From Sinomonas albida (GTDB taxonomy: Bacteria; Actinomycetota; Actinomycetes; Actinomycetales; Micrococcaceae), in NCBI RefSeq assembly GCF_004919045.1, contig NZ_SWDW01000003.1:1-64000 (forward strand): DNA of 64,000 nt, in the 5' to 3' direction. Within the stretch, counting starts at the first letter, position 1. Each line of letters begins with the position of its first letter. Of the stretch, positions 60,368-64,000 are shown in pieces. The position numbers and the translations under genes were made by a program. The notes beneath the pieces are model-generated. The model was given only the letters and a program-made list of their open reading frames with translations. It was not told the DNA's origin and made no database searches.

Positions 60368-63253
60368 CTATCGGCCGGTGAGCTGCCAAGCGTCCTCGCC
60401 GCCGTCGTCGTCATCGTCGTCGTAGTACTCGGCTGCCTGCGGGCGCGAGTCGAGGTCCCCCTTGACGAGGTCTTCGGCGTACGGCGAGCTGACCTCGTGG
60501 TCCGCGAGATGGTGGTTCGCGTTGGCGTTGTCGGCCAGCGCGCGCTCCGTGGGGTGCGCCGAAGCGGCCGACGACGGCGAGTCCTCGCCTCGGAGCGCGG
60601 CGAGCACCGCCGGCAGGTCGTCCGGCTTGACGAGAACGTCGCGCGCCTTCGACCCTTCGGACGGGCCGACGACCCCGCGGCTCTCGAGAAGGTCCATGAG
60701 GCGACCCGCCTTCGCGAAGCCGACGCGCAGCTTGCGCTGCAGCATCGACGTCGAGCCGAACTGCGTCGTGACGACGAGTTCCGTGGCCTGGAGCAGGACC
60801 TCGAGATCGTCTCCGATCTCCCCGTCGATCTGCTTCTTCTCCGGCTCGGCGGCGACGTCCTCGCGGTACGTCACCTGGAGCTGGCCCTTGACGTGCTCGA
60901 CGACCTGATGGATCTCGGATTCGGAGACCCACGCGCCCTGGACGCGCATGGGCTTGGAGGCGCCCATCGGCAGGAAGAGCGCGTCACCCTGGCCGATGAG
61001 CTTCTCCGCGCCGGGCTGGTCGAGCACGACGCGCGAGTCCGTCACGGACGACGTCGCGAACGCCATGCGCGAGGGCACGTTGGCCTTGATGAGGCCCGTC
61101 ACGACGTCCACGGACGGGCGCTGCGTGGCGAGCACGAGGTGGATTCCGGCGGCGCGCGCGAGCTGGGTGATGCGCACGATGGAGTCCTCGACGTCGCGCG
61201 GAGCGACCATCATGAGGTCCGCGAGCTCGTCGACGATGACCAAGAGGTAGGGGTACGCCTTGATCTTCCGCTCGGACCCGGGCGGGGGGACCACCTTCCC
61301 CGCCTTGACGGCCTTGTTGAAGTCGTCGATGTGCTTGAAGCCGTAGTTCGCGAGGTCGTCGTACCGGGCATCCATCTCGCGCACGACCCACTGCAGCGCC
61401 TCGGCAGCCTTCTTGGGGTTCGTGATGATGGGCGTGATCAGGTGCGGGACGCCCTCGTACGCGGTGAGCTCGACACGCTTCGGATCGACCATGACCATGC
61501 GGACCTCGTCCGGCGTGGAGCGCATGAGGATCGACGTGATCATCGAGTTCACGAACGAGGACTTGCCCGCGCCGGTCGCGCCGGCCACGAGCAGGTGCGG
61601 CATCTTCGCGAGGTTTGCGACGACGAACCCGCCCTCGACGTCCTTGCCCACGCCCATGACCATCGGATGGTCGGTGCGCCGTGCATTGTGGCTGCGCAGC
61701 ACGTCACCGAGCGAGACGGTCTCGCGGTCCGTGTTGGGGATCTCGATGCCGATCGCGCTCTTCCCCGGGATCGGGCTCAGAATGCGCACGTCCGAGCTCG
61801 CCACCGCGTACGCGATGTTCTTGCTGAGCGCCGTGACCTTCTCGACCTTCGTTCCCGGCGAGAGCTCGATCTCGTAGCGAGTCACGGTCGGACCTCGGCT
61901 GAAGCCAGTCACCTCGGCCTCGACGTTGAACTGCTGGAGGGTGTTCGTGAGCGCCGCGACGACCGTGTCGTTCGCCTCGGTGCGCTCCTTCGGCGCCGAG
62001 CCGCGCACGAGCACCTCCGAGGAGGGAAGCGTGTACGTGACGTCGCCCGCGAGCTGGAGCTGCTCCGTGCGCTGCGGGATGGGCGACGGCGGCGCGACCG
62101 CCGGGCGCGCCGTGGAAGGCACGCTCGGAGCGGCAGCCGCCGCGGCGCCGTCGGCCGCTGCAGGAGCGGCACCGGCGCCCGGAAGGCCAACGGTGGGAAT
62201 CGCCTCGGTGGCCCCTTCGGGTGCCTTGCCGCCGCGCGCCGCGCGGATCTTCTCGATGGCGGCCTCGGCCTGGGAGCGGCCCGGAGCGGGAAGGGCTTCC
62301 GTGGGGTCCGGCTCGCCGACGACGGCGCGTTCGAAGGCCTCGTCGCCCGCGAAGCCTTCCTGTTCCTGGTCCGCCCCCTCGTCCTCGTCGTGACCGAAGA
62401 TCCGCCGCTTCTTCCTGGACTTCTTCTGCTCGGTCTTCTCGTCGGCCTTCTGCTGCTTCGCGGCCTCAGCGGCGCGACGCTCCGAGTCGTACAGGTAGCT
62501 GCGGTCGTGGCCTTCGCCCTCCGGATCCCGCAGGTCGACCCCCACGAGGTGATCCCACGCTGAGCGCAGGCGCCGCGGGATCGCGGTGAACGGCGTAGCG
62601 GTCACGATGAGAACCGAGACGAACGCGAGGAACCCGTAGATGACGAGCGGCACGGCCGGGTGGATGGAGGCAAGCAGCGAGGACGCGAGGAAACCGAGCA
62701 TCCCGCCAGCCCGGCGCAGCCCCTCGAAGCCCCCCGAGACCGATGGCAGCCCGCCCATGACGTCCGCGATGCCGGTCCCCGAGAACGTCATGACGAGGAA
62801 CCCGATGCCCACGCGGTTGTTCCCTCGCTGGTCCTCGGGATGCCGGAACAGCCGGAAGGCGCACACCGCGAGCATGAGCGGGAGGACGAGCGCGACCCAG
62901 CCGAACGTCCCGTTGACCACGGCGTAGACCATGTCGGGGAACACCCCATGCCAGCCCCACCAGGCGAACGTCGCGATGAAGACCGCAAGCGCAAGGTTGA
63001 AGAGGCCGGCGCCGTCACGGCGGGACTCTGGATCGACATCGCTCACGTCGGTGCCGATGCGGCGGACGCCCGCGCCGACCGTGTGGGCGATTCCCTGCCA
63101 GGCACCGCCCACGACGCGCGTGATCCACGGCTGCCCGGAGTCGCGGCTCGTGACGGCCGCCGAACGGCCGGCAGGACGCTTCTTGGCCGGGCTGGTCTTG
63201 GACGCGCCGGACCTATTGGTGGTGCGTGGCGCAGGGGAGGTACGGGTCGCCAT
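60368..63253 (-). CDS. ftsK: DNA translocase FtsK
   Basis: A 961-residue septal DNA pump. The N-terminal part (about 75-240) has four hydrophobic helices; a charged Ala/Pro/Glu-rich linker follows (about 245-400); the motor has Walker [10 protein letters not shown] near 556 and VDELADLMM as Walker B. The C-terminal gamma domain ([29 protein letters not shown]) reads KOPS sequences. A short low-complexity acidic tail ([13 protein letters not shown]) ends it. Confidence 0.96.
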   Translation of the reverse strand: MATRTSPAPRTTNRSGASKTSPAKKRPAGRSAAVTSRDSGQPWITRVVGGAWQGIAHTVGAGVRRIGTDVSDVDPESRRDGAGLFNLALAVFIATFAWWGWHGVFPDMVYAVVNGTFGWVALVLPLMLAVCAFRLFRHPEDQRGNNRVGIGFLVMTFSGTGIADVMGGLPSVSGGFEGLRRAGGMLGFLASSLLASIHPAVPLVIYGFLAFVSVLIVTATPFTAIPRRLRSAWDHLVGVDLRDPEGEGHDRSYLYDSERRAAEAAKQQKADEKTEQKKSRKKRRIFGHDEDEGADQEQEGFAGDEAFERAVVGEPDPTEALPAPGRSQAEAAIEKIRAARGGKAPEGATEAIPTVGLPGAGAAPAAADGAAAAAAPSVPSTARPAVAPPSPIPQRTEQLQLAGDVTYTLPSSEVLVRGSAPKERTEANDTVVAALTNTLQQFNVEAEVTGFSRGPTVTRYEIELSPGTKVEKVTALSKNIAYAVASSDVRILSPIPGKSAIGIEIPNTDRETVSLGDVLRSHNARRTDHPMVMGVGKDVEGGFVVANLAKMPHLLVAGATGAGKSSFVNSMITSILMRSTPDEVRMVMVDPKRVELTAYEGVPHLITPIITNPKKAAEALQWVVREMDARYDDLANYGFKHIDDFNKAVKAGKVVPPPGSERKIKAYPYLLVIVDELADLMMVAPRDVEDSIVRITQLARAAGIHLVLATQRPSVDVVTGLIKANVPSRMAFATSSVTDSRVVLDQPGAEKLIGQGDALFLPMGASKPMRVQGAWVSESEIHQVVEHVKGQLQVTYREDVAAEPEKKQIDGEIGDDLEVLLQATELVVTTQFGSTSMLQRKLRVGFAKAGRLMDLLESRGVVGPSEGSKARDVLVKPDDLPAVLAALRGEDSPSSAASAHPTERALADNANANHHLADHEVSSPYAEDLVKGDLDSRPQAAEYYDDDDDDGGEDAWQLTGR

Positions 63254-63271
63254 GTTCCCAACGGTAACGCG

Positions 63272-63314
63272 AAGGGCCGCCGAAACCCGGGAAAACCACG
63301 GGTCGGCGGCCCTT
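63272..63314 (-). terminator. Hairpin between the RNase J gene and ftsK
   Basis: A perfect 12-bp inverted repeat (63272-63283 with 63303-63314) with a 19-base loop lies 15 bases after the RNase J stop. No T run follows on the minus strand. It may be a terminator or an mRNA 3'-end structure before ftsK. Confidence 0.5.
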
Positions 63315-63329
63315 TCGTGCCGGGACTGC

Positions 63330-64000
63330 TCAGGCCTCGAGGACCACCGGGATGATCATGGGGCGGCGGCGCAGCTTGCGGCTCACCCAGGTCCCGATGA
63401 CGCGGCGAACTACCTGCTGGAGCTGGTACGCCGTGTGGTCGGGCTTCGAGAGGATGGCCTCCTCGAGCGCCTCGTTCACCTTCGGGATGATGTCGTCGAA
63501 CACGGCATCGTCCTCGGCGACGCCGCGCGCGTGGATCTCCGGGCCCGACACGACCTTGCCGGTCGAGCGGTTCACGACCGTGATGACCGAGATGAACCCC
63601 TCGTCGCCGAGGATGCGGCGGTCCTTGAGGTCGGCGTCCGTGATGGCGCCGACGCTGCTGCCGTCGACGTAGACGAAGCCCACCTCGACCTGGCCCACGA
63701 TCTTGGCCTTGCCGTTCGCGAGGTCAACGACCGTGCCGTTGTCCCCGAGGATCACGCTGTCCGGATCCATCCCGGTCTCAAGCGCGAGGTTGCCGTTCGC
63801 GATCAGGTGCCGGGTCTCGCCGTGCACGGGCATCGCGTTGAGCGGCTCGAGGATGTTGTAGCAGTACAGGAGCTCGCCTGCCGCGGCGTGTCCGGAGACG
63901 TGCACCTTCGCGTTGCCCTTGTGCACCACGTTGGCGCCGAGCTTGAGGAGGCCGTTGATCACGCGGAACACGGCGTTCTCGTTCCCTGGGATGAGGGAGG
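63330..64000 (-). CDS. rnj: Ribonuclease J, C-terminal part (runs off the window)
   Basis: The last 220 or so residues of a metallo-beta-lactamase RNase, whose 5' part is beyond the right edge. The visible part has [30 protein letters not shown] with the GHA metal-site region, [15 protein letters not shown] and the C-terminal domain with [26 protein letters not shown]. RNase J degrades and matures mRNA and rRNA. It is followed by a hairpin and ftsK. Confidence 0.92.
   Translation of the reverse strand, partial: SLIPGNENAVFRVINGLLKLGANVVHKGNAKVHVSGHAAAGELLYCYNILEPLNAMPVHGETRHLIANGNLALETGMDPDSVILGDNGTVVDLANGKAKIVGQVEVGFVYVDGSSVGAITDADLKDRRILGDEGFISVITVVNRSTGKVVSGPEIHARGVAEDDAVFDDIIPKVNEALEEAILSKPDHTAYQLQQVVRRVIGTWVSRKLRRRPMIIPVVLEA

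Overview
The window is chromosomal DNA of a very GC-rich actinobacterium. Gene content, the mycothiol-dependent enzyme, actinobacterial factors (ClgR, PriA, DUF3046, DUF1844, HelD, LysM protein divergent from lexA) and the start of the 16S rRNA point to Micrococcaceae (Arthrobacter/Sinomonas-like). The family is fairly secure; the genus is not. I see no insertion sequence, integrase, phage gene, tRNA or CRISPR array. Almost everything is ordinary core chromosome.

Layout. 0-0.6 kb: 5' end of an rRNA operon leaving the left edge, with its leader, boxA and two promoters. 0.5-4.8 kb: tyrS, a HelD-type RNA polymerase-recycling helicase and apt, all leftward. 5-8.1 kb: a two-gene ABC transporter (duplicated permease plus ATPase with AAA-associated C-terminus). 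8.1-9.5 kb: a 3-methyladenine glycosylase and a mycothiol-dependent isomerase-like protein. 9.6-18.8 kb: the complete arginine set argC-argJ-argB-argD-argF-argR, an SRPBCC protein, then argG-argH, with ARG-box-like sites before argC and argG. 18.9-25.8 kb: a rightward quinone oxidoreductase, a large membrane-bound single-module NRPS of the Pls/PosA (poly-lysine synthetase-like) type and an M1 metallopeptidase, facing a convergent Sfp-type phosphopantetheinyl transferase. 25.8-29.4 kb: pheST. 29.6-35.4 kb: SIMPL protein, Rv2578c-like radical SAM protein behind a LexA-box-like site, MutT, an MFS exporter, a CDF transporter and a SpoU rRNA methyltransferase. 35.4-38 kb: rplT-rpmI-infC with DUF1844 divergent. 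38.1-44 kb: MFS, SseB, priA, a 51-residue membrane microprotein, hisH, hisB, hisC. 44-58 kb: the DNA-damage and tRNA-modification block (LysM/lexA, dinG-hflX, miaB-miaA-dapF, recA-recX). 58-64 kb: MarR, ClgR, cinA-pgsA-ftsK and the 3' part of an RNase J gene.

How the genes work together. argCJBDFGH with ArgR form a complete glutamate-to-arginine pathway and its repressor. HisC/B/H and PriA supply part of histidine synthesis, with PriA also serving tryptophan. LexA, RecA, RecX, DinG and the LysM protein form an SOS module with visible operators. The NRPS, which needs a phosphopantetheine arm, lies beside a PPTase that could supply it and next to a metallopeptidase that could process or degrade its product.

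The most interesting candidates are the Pls-like locus, whose adenylation pocket reads close to the remembered lysine code; a possible leaderless five-codon leader ORF plus attenuator in front of hflX; an SOS box before the radical SAM gene; an IF-3 with an apparent AUU start and a long low-complexity tail; and a lower-GC pocket of two unrecognised genes between dapF and a methyltransferase gene.
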